Below, one piece after another: positions 53,517 to 61,733 of a DNA stretch of 64,000 nt; the first letter of the stretch is position 1; each line of letters starts with the position of its first letter. The DNA lies in assembly GCA_963730115.1 (NCBI GenBank), contig CAVSQM010000005.1, positions 127,287 to 191,286 of the forward strand, read 5' to 3'. The position numbers and the translations under genes are program-made. The notes beneath the pieces were generated by a model. The model made no database searches, was not told where the DNA came from, and was given only the letters and a program-made list of their open reading frames with translations. The DNA comes from DASQFQ01 sp963730115. GTDB taxonomy: Bacteria > Actinomycetota > Thermoleophilia > Solirubrobacterales > Solirubrobacteraceae.

Positions 53517-55475
53517 ATGACGATGAAGTACGCACGCCTCACCGAGCCGCTGGTCCGTGATGACGGGGTGCTCCGCCCGGCGACGTGGGACGAGGCACTC
53601 GACCGCGCCGCATCGGGTTTCAAGGACTCGGTCGAGCGCCACGGGCCCGACACGTTCGGCATGTTCAGCTGCTCCAAGGCGACCAACGAGGTCAACTTCC
53701 TGGCGCAGAAGTTCACGCGCGCCGCCATCGGGACAAACAACATCGACTCGTGTAACCGAACTTGACACGCACCTAGCGTCGTCGGTCTGGCGACGGTGTT
53801 CGGCGCTGGTGGAGGCACCAGCTCATATCAGGAAGTGCAGGACACGGACGTGATCCTGCTGTGGGGCTCCAACGCCCGCGAGGCCCACCCGATCTTCTTC
53901 CACCACATGCTCAAGGCGATGCACGCCGGGGCGCAGATGTACGCCGTCGACCCCCGGCGCACGACCTCGGCGCAGTGGGCCGACGCGTGGCTCGGCCTCA
54001 ACGTCGGCAGCGACATCGCCCTCGCCAACGCCATGGCCCGCGAGATCGTGCACGCCGGCCTCCACAACCGCGAGTTCATCGAGCGGGCGACCGAAGGCTT
54101 CGAGGCGTATGTCGCGACGCTCGAGTCGTACACGCTCGAGCACGCCGAGGAGGTCACCGGCGTGCCGGCCGACGTGATCAAGGACGTCGCGCACACGTAC
54201 GCGCGCGCCGAGCGCGCGCAGATCTGCTGGACGCTGGGCATCACCGAGCACCACAACGCCGTCGACAACGTGCTGGCGCTCATCAACCTCGCGCTGCTGA
54301 CCGGCCACGTCGGGCGCTACGGCTCGGGCCTCAACCCGCTGCGCGGCCAGAACAACGTGCAGGGCGGGGGCGACATGGGTGCGATCCCCAACCGGCTCCC
54401 GGGCTTCCAGGACCTCGAGACCGACCCCGAGGCGGTGGCCAAGTTCGAGCGCGCGTGGGGCGTCGAGATCCAGCAGCGCTACGGGTGGCACATGACCGAG
54501 ATGTTCGACGCGATGGAGCGCGGCGAGCTGACGACGCTGTTCGTGCTCGGCGAGAACCCCGTCCAGTCGGACGCCGACGCGCACCACGTGAGGAAGCTGC
54601 TCGACGGCCTCGAGCACTTCGTCGTCCAGGACATCTTCCTCACGGCGACCGCGGAGATGGCGGATGTCGTCCTCCCCGCGTCGGCGAGCTGGGCCGAGGC
54701 GGAGGGCACGGTCACGAACAGCGAGCGGCGCGTGCAGCGCTGCCGCAAGGCGCTCGAGCCGCCGGGGCAGGCGCGCGACGACACGCGGATCCTGGTGGAT
54801 CTCGCGGCGCGGCTCGGCCAGGAGTGGCACTACGAGTCGGCCGAGGAGATCTGGGACGAGCTGCGCTCGCTGGCGCCGAACCACGCGGGCATGAGCTACC
54901 GGCGCCTCGAGGAGCTCGGCGGGATCCAGTGGCCGTGCTACTCCGAGGACAAGCTCGAGCCGACGTTCCTGCACGGCCGTCTGTGGGAGCAGCCACTGGA
55001 AGGGCCGCCCGCGGTGTTCCACGTCGTCGAGGACGACCCGCCGGTCGACAGGCTGTCGGAGGAGTTCCCGCTACGCCTCACCACCGGCCGCCGGCTGGAC
55101 TCGTTCAACACCGGCGTCCAGAGCGGCGGCTACACCTCGCCGCTCCGCCGGCCCGAGGAGCTCGAGCTGTCCACGACCGACGCGGCGGAGCTCGGCGTGA
55201 CCGACGGCGACCGCGTGCGCATCGTCTCGCGCAACGGCGAGGTCGAGGCCCCCGTGCGCGTCGACCACGCGCTGCGCCCGGGGCTCTCCTTCATGACGCT
55301 GCACTTCCCCGACGAGGTGCTGACGAACGTCCTGACCCTCAACAACACCGACCCGAAGTCCGGCACGGCCGAGTTCAAGGCGACGGCCATCCGCGTCGAG
55401 CCGCTCGCGCCCGGTGAGGCCGCGGACGCGTCCGAGGCCGCCGTCCCGGCGACGCACGTCGCCCAGCCCCGCTGA
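53517..55475 (+). CDS. fdhA: Selenocysteine-containing formate dehydrogenase, molybdopterin catalytic subunit
   Basis: One gene of 652 residues read through an in-frame TGA at 53763-53765 (codon 83). The context CNRT-U-HAPSVVGL is the FDH active site: Sec ligates Mo or W and the next His is catalytic. Before it, LTEPLVRDDGVLRPATWDEALDRA and MFSCSKATNEVNFLAQKF are standard; after it, VILLWGSNAREAHPIFFHH, GQNNVQGGGDMGAIPN, VLPASASWAEAEGTVTNSERRVQ and the C-terminal MGD-binding LTTGRRLDSFNTGVQ and NNTDPKSGTAEFKATA. The N-terminal 4Fe-4S domain of normal FdhA is absent and is encoded separately at 57352. Start ATG with GGAGGG upstream; the end overlaps the next ATG as TGATG. Confidence 0.92.
53763..53795 (+). 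promoter_or_regulatory. UGA selenocysteine codon and bacterial SECIS element
   Basis: TGA at 53763-53765 is followed after exactly 11 nt by a hairpin at 53777-53795: CGTCG, a bulged T (53782), C, loop GGTCTG, G, CGACG. A single bulged U 5' of a GGUCU-type loop and the 11-nt distance are the features of the E. coli fdhF SECIS that SelB recognises. The stem also codes for the conserved VVGLATVF stretch. Confidence 0.88.
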
Positions 55476-57355
55476 TGGACATCGTCCTCCACGACGACCA
55501 GCCGTCGGCGGCGGAGCGGGACGCCGTCGACGCCGTGCTGGGCCCGCCCGACAGCCGGTGGGTGGGCGCGCTCACCACGTCCGACCGGGACCGTCGCGTC
55601 GCCCGCGGGGGCCACGCCGCGCGCGCCCAGCGGCACCTGCTGCTCCCGGTCTTCCACGCCGTGCAGAGCCGCGCCGGATGGATCAGCCCCGGCGCGCTCA
55701 ACTACATCTGCCAGCGCCTCACCATCCCGCCGGCCGAGGCCTACGGGGTGGCCACGTTCTACGCGCTGTTCTCGCTCGAGCCGCAGCCGCGGGCCGTGGC
55801 GCACGTCTGTACCGACATCGCCTGCATGGCGGGCGGGGCGAAGAAGCTTTGCGCCGGTCTCGAGGCCCGGATCGGGCCGAAGGGCGGGCACCACGGCAAC
55901 AACGGCGCCGGGCCCGGCGAGGACGCGATCTGGCTGGAGAGCCCGTGCCTGGGGATGTGCGAGATGGCGCCGGCGGCGATGGTCAGCGTCGCCGGCGAAG
56001 CGCCGCGCGAGGTCTCCGTCGACCATGCCGAAGCCGACGACATCGCAGCGCTGCTCGCCGGCAGCGACGCGCCTGCGCCGGTCGTCCCGAAGGTGCCGCA
56101 GGCCGGGGACCCGGGGCTGCGGCTCCTGCGCCGTATCGGGCGGGTCGACCCGACGAGCGTCGACAGCTATCGCGCGCACGGCGGCTATGAGGCCCTGCGG
56201 GCCGCGCTGGAGATGGGAGAGCAGGGCGTGCTGCGCGAGGTCAGCGACGCCAAACTGCTCGGGCGCGGCGGTGCGGCGTTCCCGACCGGCCGCAAGTGGG
56301 AAGCAGTAGCGGCCCACCCCACCCGCCCGCACTACCTGATCTGCAACGCCGACGAGTCCGAGCCCGGGACGTTCAAGGACCGCGTGCTCCTCGAGCAGGA
56401 CCCGTTCGCCGTCATCGAGGCGATGACCATCGGGGGCTTCGCGACCGGCTGCGAGCACGGCTATCTCTACCTGCGGGGCGAGTACCCGCTGGCCTGGGAG
56501 CGCCTCGTCGGCGCCGTCACCGAGGCGCGGGCACGCGGCTTCCTCGGCCAGGACATCTTCGGCCGCGGCATCAACTTCGACATCGAGCTGCGCAAGGGCG
56601 CGGGCGCGTACATCTGCGGTGAGGAGACGGCGCTCTTCAACTCGATCGAGGGCTATCGCGGCGAGCCCCGCAACAAGCCGCCGTTCCCCGTCGAGCACGG
56701 GCTGTTCGACAAGCCGACGGTGATCAACAACGTCGAGACGCTGGTCAACGTTCCCGGCATCGTCCTCGACGGCGGCCAGGCCTACGCCGGGATCGGCACC
56801 GAGGACTCGACGGGTACGCGCCTGTTCTGCGTCTCGGGCCGCGTCGAGCGGCCCGGTCTCTACGAGACGCCGTTCGGCGTCACGCTCCGCGAGGTGCTCG
56901 ACATGGCCGGCGGCGTGATCGACGGCCGCCCGTTGCGGACCATCCTCCTCGGCGGCGCCGCCGGCCGCTTCCTGACGCCGGATGAGCTCGACGTCGAGAT
57001 GTCCTTCGAGGCGACCCGCGAGGCCGGCGCGAGCATGGGCTCGGGCGTGGTCATGGTCGTCGACGACACCGTCGACCTGCCGGCGATCCTGATGCGCATC
57101 GCCGCGTTCTTCCGCGACGAGTCGTGCGGGCAGTGCGTTCCGTGCCGCGTCGGGACCGTGCGCCAGGAGGAGGCGCTCGCGCGCCTGGTCAACGGGCATC
57201 CCCGAGACACCCAGGAGCAGGAGTTCGCGCTGCTCGACGAGATCACCGCCTCCATGCGCGACTCGTCGATCTGCGGGCTCGGCCAGACGGCCGCCGACGC
57301 GATCGAGTCCGCGCTGCGCAAGCTCGACGTCTTCGAGACGGGAGGGAACCGATGA
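55475..57355 (+). CDS. NAD-linked formate dehydrogenase, NuoE-NuoF fusion subunit
   Basis: 626 residues joining two complex-I-like modules. Residues about 40-190 are a NuoE domain with [2Fe-2S] ligands Cys112, Cys117, Cys158 and Cys162. Residues about 215-620 are a NuoF domain: FMN-binding GRGGAAFPTGRKW (264-276), NADH region AYICGEETALFNSIEG, and [4Fe-4S] ligands Cys552, Cys555, Cys558 and Cys601. It passes electrons from formate to NAD+ (or backwards for CO2 reduction). Both ends overlap neighbours (TGATG and ATGA). Confidence 0.93.
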   Translation: MDIVLHDDQPSAAERDAVDAVLGPPDSRWVGALTTSDRDRRVARGGHAARAQRHLLLPVFHAVQSRAGWISPGALNYICQRLTIPPAEAYGVATFYALFSLEPQPRAVAHVCTDIACMAGGAKKLCAGLEARIGPKGGHHGNNGAGPGEDAIWLESPCLGMCEMAPAAMVSVAGEAPREVSVDHAEADDIAALLAGSDAPAPVVPKVPQAGDPGLRLLRRIGRVDPTSVDSYRAHGGYEALRAALEMGEQGVLREVSDAKLLGRGGAAFPTGRKWEAVAAHPTRPHYLICNADESEPGTFKDRVLLEQDPFAVIEAMTIGGFATGCEHGYLYLRGEYPLAWERLVGAVTEARARGFLGQDIFGRGINFDIELRKGAGAYICGEETALFNSIEGYRGEPRNKPPFPVEHGLFDKPTVINNVETLVNVPGIVLDGGQAYAGIGTEDSTGTRLFCVSGRVERPGLYETPFGVTLREVLDMAGGVIDGRPLRTILLGGAAGRFLTPDELDVEMSFEATREAGASMGSGVVMVVDDTVDLPAILMRIAAFFRDESCGQCVPCRVGTVRQEEALARLVNGHPRDTQEQEFALLDEITASMRDSSICGLGQTAADAIESALRKLDVFETGGNR

Positions 57356-58344
57356 GCAGGACGCGGACCGGAGCGCCGCCTCGCACCGTCGAGCTCGAGC
57401 TCAACGGCGACACGGTCGAGGCCAAGGAGGATCAGACGATCCTCGAGGTCTGCCAGGAGCAGGGCATCGAGATCCCGACGATGTGCTGGGAGCGGACGCT
57501 CACGCCGGTCAACGCCTGCCGGGTGTGCGTCGTCGAGCTCGAGGGCGCCCGCGTCCTGGCGCCGTCCTGCGCGCGCAAGGTCGAGGACGGCATGGAGGTC
57601 CAGACGCACTCGGAGCGCGTGAACCACAGCCGCAAGATGGTGCTCGAGTTCCTCGCCTCGTCGGTCGACCTGTCGGTCATGCCCAACGCCGCGCGCTGGA
57701 TCGAGGAGTACGGGGCCGATCCCGAGCGCTACGGCCCGCCGGCGCCGCCGTTCGAGGCGGGCCAGCGCGACCGCGTGCGCGCCGGGCACCACGAGACCCC
57801 CGACGGGCGCCACGCCGCCACGGTGCACCAGCCGCCGAAGATCGACAACGACCTCTACGTGCGCGACTACTCGAAGTGCATCCTCTGTTACAAGTGCGTC
57901 GAGGGCTGCGGCACCGACTGGCAGAACACCTTCGCCATCGCGGTCGCCGGGCGCGGGTTCGACGCCCGCATCGCCACGGAGTACGCCAACGAGCTGCCCG
58001 ACTCCGCGTGCGTCTACTGCGGCAACTGCATCGCGGTCTGCCCCACGGGCGCGCTCATGTTCAAGAGCGAGTACGACCGCCGCGAGGACGGCAGTTGGGA
58101 CGAGAGCAAGCAGACCCAGACGACCACCATCTGCACCTACTGCGGGGTCGGCTGCAATCTCGAGCTGCACGAGCAGGACAACGAGATCGTCAAGGTCACC
58201 TCGCCGCTCGACCACCCGGTGACGCGCGGCAACCTCTGCATCAAGGGCCGCTTCGGGTTCCAGTTCATCCAGAACCGCGAAGACGAGGAGCCGCCGGATC
58301 TCCTCGAGGTCCTCGAGTCGAAGGACGGCCATGCACCCAGCTGA
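57352..58344 (+). CDS. NuoG-like iron-sulfur subunit carrying the detached N-terminal domain of FdhA
   Basis: 330 residues. N-terminal [2Fe-2S] domain with Cys45, Cys56, Cys59 and Cys73 (NACRVCVVELEG); a ferredoxin domain with two 4Fe-4S sites, Cys176/179/182/186 (CILCYKCVEGC) and Cys220/223/226/230 (CVYCGNCIAVC); and the FdhA-type [4Fe-4S] site Cys261, Cys264, Cys268 and Cys296 (ICTYCGVGCNL...NLCIKGRFGF). In ordinary FdhA this last part runs straight into the Mo domain, which here is the separate gene at 53517. The ATG overlaps the upstream stop as ATGA. Confidence 0.92.
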   Translation: MSRTRTGAPPRTVELELNGDTVEAKEDQTILEVCQEQGIEIPTMCWERTLTPVNACRVCVVELEGARVLAPSCARKVEDGMEVQTHSERVNHSRKMVLEFLASSVDLSVMPNAARWIEEYGADPERYGPPAPPFEAGQRDRVRAGHHETPDGRHAATVHQPPKIDNDLYVRDYSKCILCYKCVEGCGTDWQNTFAIAVAGRGFDARIATEYANELPDSACVYCGNCIAVCPTGALMFKSEYDRREDGSWDESKQTQTTTICTYCGVGCNLELHEQDNEIVKVTSPLDHPVTRGNLCIKGRFGFQFIQNREDEEPPDLLEVLESKDGHAPS

Positions 58345-58612
58345 CGACGGCACGACGAACCGCGGCGCCAGCCCGGTCGACGACGAAGGGCGGGTGGCCG
58401 TGGCCGGCGCCGACGGCTGGCACTACCTCCCGTTCCAGCTCGACGAGCGGACCGGCGCGCACGAGATCACCCTCGAGCGCGACGAGGACGGCGAGCAGGT
58501 CCACTTCACGATGCCGGCCTTCGTCGAGCAGGGCGACGAGCTCGGCGAGATCGCGCTGCTCGTGATCCGCGCCCGCGAGCGCTGGCGCGAGCTCAAGGGC
58601 GTCGGCGGCTAG
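58331..58612 (+). CDS. Small acidic protein at the end of the formate dehydrogenase operon
   Basis: 93 residues, soluble, acidic. RVAVAGADGWHYLPFQLDERTG, VHFTMPAFVEQGDELGEIALLV and RARERWRELKGVGG are the main features. No family recognised. ATG 58331 lies inside the last codons of the iron-sulfur subunit gene (14-bp overlap), so it belongs to the operon and may help assembly or bind the complex; that is inference. Confidence 0.7.
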   Translation: MHPADDGTTNRGASPVDDEGRVAVAGADGWHYLPFQLDERTGAHEITLERDEDGEQVHFTMPAFVEQGDELGEIALLVIRARERWRELKGVGG

Positions 58613-59618
58613 CGCTTCAGCTTCAGGTTCTTGGTCGCCTTGCCGCCGGTGCCGAGGTCGACCACGAGCGTCACGTTCGTGCTCTTCTTCCTGCGGACGG
58701 TCGTGCGCGCCTTGCTCGAGAGCTTGAACGCGATCGTCTTCGTCTTGCCGGCGGGGATCGTGAGCGACTTGACCGCGAGCGTCTTCGGCCGCTTGGCGCG
58801 GGTGCGCAACCTCGCCTCGCCCTTGCACGCCGTCGGCGAGGTGCAGGCGAGCCTGAAGCCGACCTTGCCGTTCTTCAGCCGCAGCGCCTTGCTCTTGAAG
58901 GACACGGCCGCCTTCGTGCCGGTGCCACCGCCGGTCGCGCCGCCGCCGCCACCGCCGGGGGTGCCGGCGCCGGGGCCACTCACGGTCCAGTCGTAGTTCA
59001 TGAGCACGGCGTAGTTGACGTAGTCGTGCTGCGCCTGGCCCTGCAGCCCGGTCTCCACCTTCGGATAGAACATCTGCATCGCCGTCGCGCTGAACTCGCT
59101 GAGCGAGTGGGGGCCGGTCGAGGCGATCGGGAGGTCGCCGGGGCCCATGGCGCTCACCGCGACGATGTCGTGGTGGCCGGACGCTCCGTTCTGGGAGGGC
59201 GACGTGGTCACCCTCAGCGGCGGGTTGAGCGTCAGCTCGTGAACGGTGTTGGGAGGCGGCTGGAAGGTCGCGCTCTCGCTACCGGTGCCGGTGCAGCAGA
59301 CGGCGTCCGTGATCTGGCCCGTGACCGGGTGCGTCTGGAAGATCCGCTTGATGATCGTGATGCGCAGCGGAGCCGGATTCGCTCCGGAGCGAACCCGCAC
59401 CTTCGTGACGTAGCCCGGACCGGGGACGAGGTGCGTGTCGTCGACGGTCGTGCCCGGCTGGTAGGCGGTTCTCACGCCTCGCTGACGGGCGCCGGCGCCA
59501 AAGACATGGGCGTGCCCTGGTTGCTCTTCGATTGAGCGTGGGCTGGAGTCGGGAGGAGCGAGACGGTCGCCACAACGACGACAGCCACGCCCGCGAGCGA
59601 GCGGAGGCGAAGGAGCAT
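58609..59618 (-). CDS. Secreted beta-rich protein, one frameshift after the signal peptide
   Basis: A signal peptide from ATG 59618 (LAGVAVVVVATVSLLPTPAHA) leads to SNQGTPMSLAPAPVS; after an indel near 59480 the frame continues with RTAYQPGTTVDDTHLVPGPGYVTKVRV. The first domain is beta-rich. A Gly-rich hinge (PGGGGGGATGGG) leads to a C-terminal domain of about 100 residues with KSKALRLKNGKVGFRLAC and AVKSLTIPAGKTKTIAFKL, a repeat type common in Solirubrobacterales surface proteins. No enzyme motif. About 335 residues in all. Confidence 0.68.
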
Positions 59619-59783
59619 GCGCCACGCTATCCGGAGGACGTTGCGCTTGTCCCCCCTCGCCCGGTGAGGATGCACGGGCGGTTCAGGCGGTAGCGGAAGC
59701 CGCGGCGACTGCGTCCGATCTTGCGGGCTCCCGCCCCGCCAACGCGAATCAGCTGCGACTCGCGGCGTCCTGCGAGCTGCCGG

Positions 59784-59927
59784 TTACTCGTCCTGCTTCG
59801 ATTGCTCGCCGTCGGTGGACTCGGGCGCCTTCTTCGGCTGGCCGGCCACGGTCTCGGTGTCCTGCTCGCCCGGCTTCTGGGCGGTCTCTTCGGCTTCGTC
59901 GGGCCGGTTCTGCGTTGTCTCGCTCAC
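59784..59927 (-). CDS. Small disordered hydrophilic protein
   Basis: 47 residues from GTG 59927, with a strong ribosome site GAGGAGATC upstream. The composition is almost wholly Glu, Gln, Asp, Lys, Pro and Thr (SETTQNRPDEAEETAQKPGE, then QPKKAPESTDGEQSKQDE), so it should be unfolded. No family recognised. The ribosome site and length suggest a real gene. The adjoining 59619-59783 and 59928-59996 hold nothing else I can support. Confidence 0.55.
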   Translation of the reverse strand: MSETTQNRPDEAEETAQKPGEQDTETVAGQPKKAPESTDGEQSKQDE

Positions 59928-59996
59928 GCGATCTCCTCGGTTGTGATACCGGTGGGTCTACCCTGCCGGCGCGGCAACCAGGCTTGTGCGCTTCGA

Positions 59997-60026
59997 GTAC
60001 GACGGCCTGCCGGTTTTGCAGGCGCC
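59997..60026 (-). repeat. Degenerate copy of the tRNA-Sec fragment at 61.5 kb
   Basis: The plus-strand TACGACGGC-CTGCCGGTTTT matches TACGACGGC-T-CTGCCGGTTT at 61516-61535 with a single-base gap, followed by another partly matching G-rich stretch (GCAGGCGCC against GAAGGCACC). In the 61.5-kb copy this is the anticodon-stem and long variable arm of a tRNA-Sec. Both copies have the same orientation and flank the methyltransferase-hydrolase pair. Chance resemblance cannot be excluded. Confidence 0.35.
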
Positions 60027-60040
60027 GAGACCGCGAGCGC

Positions 60041-60880
60041 CTAGAGCGCGAGCATCGCCGTGGCGACCTCACCGGCGGCCGCATCGGGAATCGCCGTCGC
60101 AGCCTGTTCCAGCACGAGCAGCCGCGCACCGGGGATCTCGCGCGCGAGCGCTTCGCCGTTGCCGACAGGGAAGAACGGGTCGCGGCGGCCGTGCACCACC
60201 AGCGCTGGGATCGCGAGCTCGGGCAGGCGCTCGCGCCACCGCGGCTTGCAGTTGAGCTTGGAGAACACCATGCCCATCTGGTTGGCCATCTGCACTGCGG
60301 GCTCCGTGCCCGGCGTACGGTCCCAGATGCGCTCGGCGGTCGCGCGCGCAGCGGCGGGGACGTCGCCGAGGATCTCCGCGCCGCCGGCAGCGAACTCCGC
60401 CACGGCAGCGCGGTCAGACCAGTCGGGCATCGAGCGCGAGAACAGCCGGTCCATCGTCGCCGCGTCATGGTCAGGCAGGTCGTCGTCGGGCGGGCCTGGA
60501 GCGACGGCCCGCGACCCCGCGAGGGTGAGCGCCGAGAACGCGTCCGGGTGGTCGAGCGCGGCGACCTGGGCGACCATGCCGCCCACGCCGATGCCCGCCA
60601 GGTGCGCCGGCCGGTCGTCAAGTCCGCGGGCGAGCGCGGCGGCGTCGGCTGCGAGATCGCGCAGCGTGTACGCCGGAGCCTCGGGATCGACGGTGGTCGA
60701 CGCGCCGGAATCGCGCAGGTCGTACCGCACGACGTGGCGCCCGCCGCGCGCGAGCGCCTCGCACAGCGCGTCGGGCCAGGAGAGCATGGTCGTGCCGCCC
60801 GCGAGCAGAACGAGCGGCGCCGGCGCGTCGCCGAAGTGCTCGATCCCGAGCGTGACGCCGTCCGCCTCGACCGTCGTCAT
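60041..60880 (-). CDS. Alpha/beta-fold hydrolase homologue lacking Ser and His
   Basis: 279 residues. The fold is clear: PLVLLAGGTTMLSWPDALCEALA, VVRYDLRDSGASTT, and ALVVHGRRDPFFPVGNGEAL with the acid Asp. The nucleophile elbow reads LAGIGVGGM, with Gly98 in place of Ser, and the C-terminal loop reads LEQAATAIPD, with Thr where His is expected. It is probably catalytically dead, or a binding protein. The start overlaps the methyltransferase stop (ATG 60880, or GTG 60883 as GTGA). Confidence 0.82.
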   Translation of the reverse strand: MTTVEADGVTLGIEHFGDAPAPLVLLAGGTTMLSWPDALCEALARGGRHVVRYDLRDSGASTTVDPEAPAYTLRDLAADAAALARGLDDRPAHLAGIGVGGMVAQVAALDHPDAFSALTLAGSRAVAPGPPDDDLPDHDAATMDRLFSRSMPDWSDRAAVAEFAAGGAEILGDVPAAARATAERIWDRTPGTEPAVQMANQMGMVFSKLNCKPRWRERLPELAIPALVVHGRRDPFFPVGNGEALAREIPGARLLVLEQAATAIPDAAAGEVATAMLAL

Positions 60881-61410
60881 CACGCGTCCGCCGCCGCGAT
60901 CGCGCAGACCGCGGGGACCGGGCGCAGGTCCTCGACCAGCACCCTGTCGACGGAGAATCCGCCCTCGCGTAGCCGGTCGGCCAGCTCGTTCCCCAGGTCC
61001 CGGGCTCGCTCCGGCGCGGAGTGGCGCGCGTCCCAGAAGATGTAGACGGCCCCATCCCGGGCGAGGTGCTCGCGGACGGCACCGAGCGCCGCGTGCGGCT
61101 GCTGCCAGAAGGGAGCGACGTTGAAGGCGAAGATCTTGTCGAAGCGCCGATCGCCGAGGTCCGCGTCCTCCAGCGCGACGGCCTCGAGCACAGCCCGGCC
61201 CGCGTCGACGTGCTCGCGGTTCCTCCGCGTGGCCATCTCGATCATCTTGGGCGAGCGGTCGATCGCGGTGATCGTTCCCGTCGTCAGCCTCTCGCAGACC
61301 AGCGAGACCGCGACGCCGTGGCCGCAGCCGACCTCGAGCAGGCGGTCAGCCGGACGGACCTCCAGAGTGTCGACCGCCCAGACAAACCGCTCCGATGCCT
61401 TGCCCGCCAT
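60880..61410 (-). CDS. Class I SAM-dependent methyltransferase
   Basis: 176 residues. Motif I is LLEVGCGHGVAVSLVCERL, followed by ITAIDRSPKMIEMATRRN, FDKIFAFNVAPFWQQP and an end LVEDLRPVPAVCAIA. The substrate is unknown. It is upstream of and coupled to the hydrolase-like gene. Both lie between two tRNA-Sec-like fragments and may be a small transferred unit. Confidence 0.83.
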   Translation of the reverse strand: MAGKASERFVWAVDTLEVRPADRLLEVGCGHGVAVSLVCERLTTGTITAIDRSPKMIEMATRRNREHVDAGRAVLEAVALEDADLGDRRFDKIFAFNVAPFWQQPHAALGAVREHLARDGAVYIFWDARHSAPERARDLGNELADRLREGGFSVDRVLVEDLRPVPAVCAIAAADA

Positions 61411-61477
61411 GCCCCAGCAATAGCATCACGCGCCCGTAAAGCCCATGCTGCCGGCGATCAGCAGGCAATTCCCGATA

Positions 61478-61545
61478 CGGAGCGGCGAGGGAATCGAACC
61501 TTCCAACCGTCGGGCTACGACGGCTCTGCCGGTTTGAAGGCACCT
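61478..61545 (-). tRNA. 3' fragment of a tRNA-Sec gene (selC remnant)
   Basis: The minus strand reads CTTCAAA (anticodon loop with TCA), CCGGC, a long variable arm whose stem is CCGTCG/CGACGG, a T-arm with GGTTCGATTCC, and an acceptor strand GCCGCTCC with discriminator G (61486-61478). A long variable arm plus UCA anticodon is specific to tRNA-Sec. No matching 5' acceptor GGAGCGGC and no D-arm lie upstream, and the 5' anticodon stem does not pair, so only the part from the anticodon loop onward is present. That is the shape left when an element integrates into a tRNA gene. The rest of the 323-bp gap 61411-61733 shows nothing else. Confidence 0.55.
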
Positions 61546-61733
61546 TCTTCGCGCTGAGATTACCCGAGTTGCAGGGAGTTCGTCTGGCTGAGTCGTGCGT
61601 GATCCGCGACGTCGCGGGCGCGCGGGTGCTTTGAGGTTTGCTGTTTGGATTCGGGTGTCGGTTACGTCCGTCGCTGAAGGGAGGCTCCCGACCGGGCGGC
61701 GCCGGGCGTAGGTCGAGGCCAATGGCGATCCCA

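Noticed and set aside
53766..53795. Formate dehydrogenase as a pseudogene broken by a stop codon
   Set aside because: The frame is unchanged across the TGA, the flanking residues are those around selenocysteine in known FDH, and a SECIS hairpin follows at the right distance.
55130..57199. Long minus-strand frame antisense to the NuoEF fusion
   Set aside because: No motif and low-complexity composition; the sense strand encodes a well-conserved enzyme.
61478..61575. Complete functional tRNA-Sec gene
   Set aside because: No 5' acceptor strand GGAGCGGC, no D-arm, and an unpaired 5' anticodon stem; only the 3' part is present.
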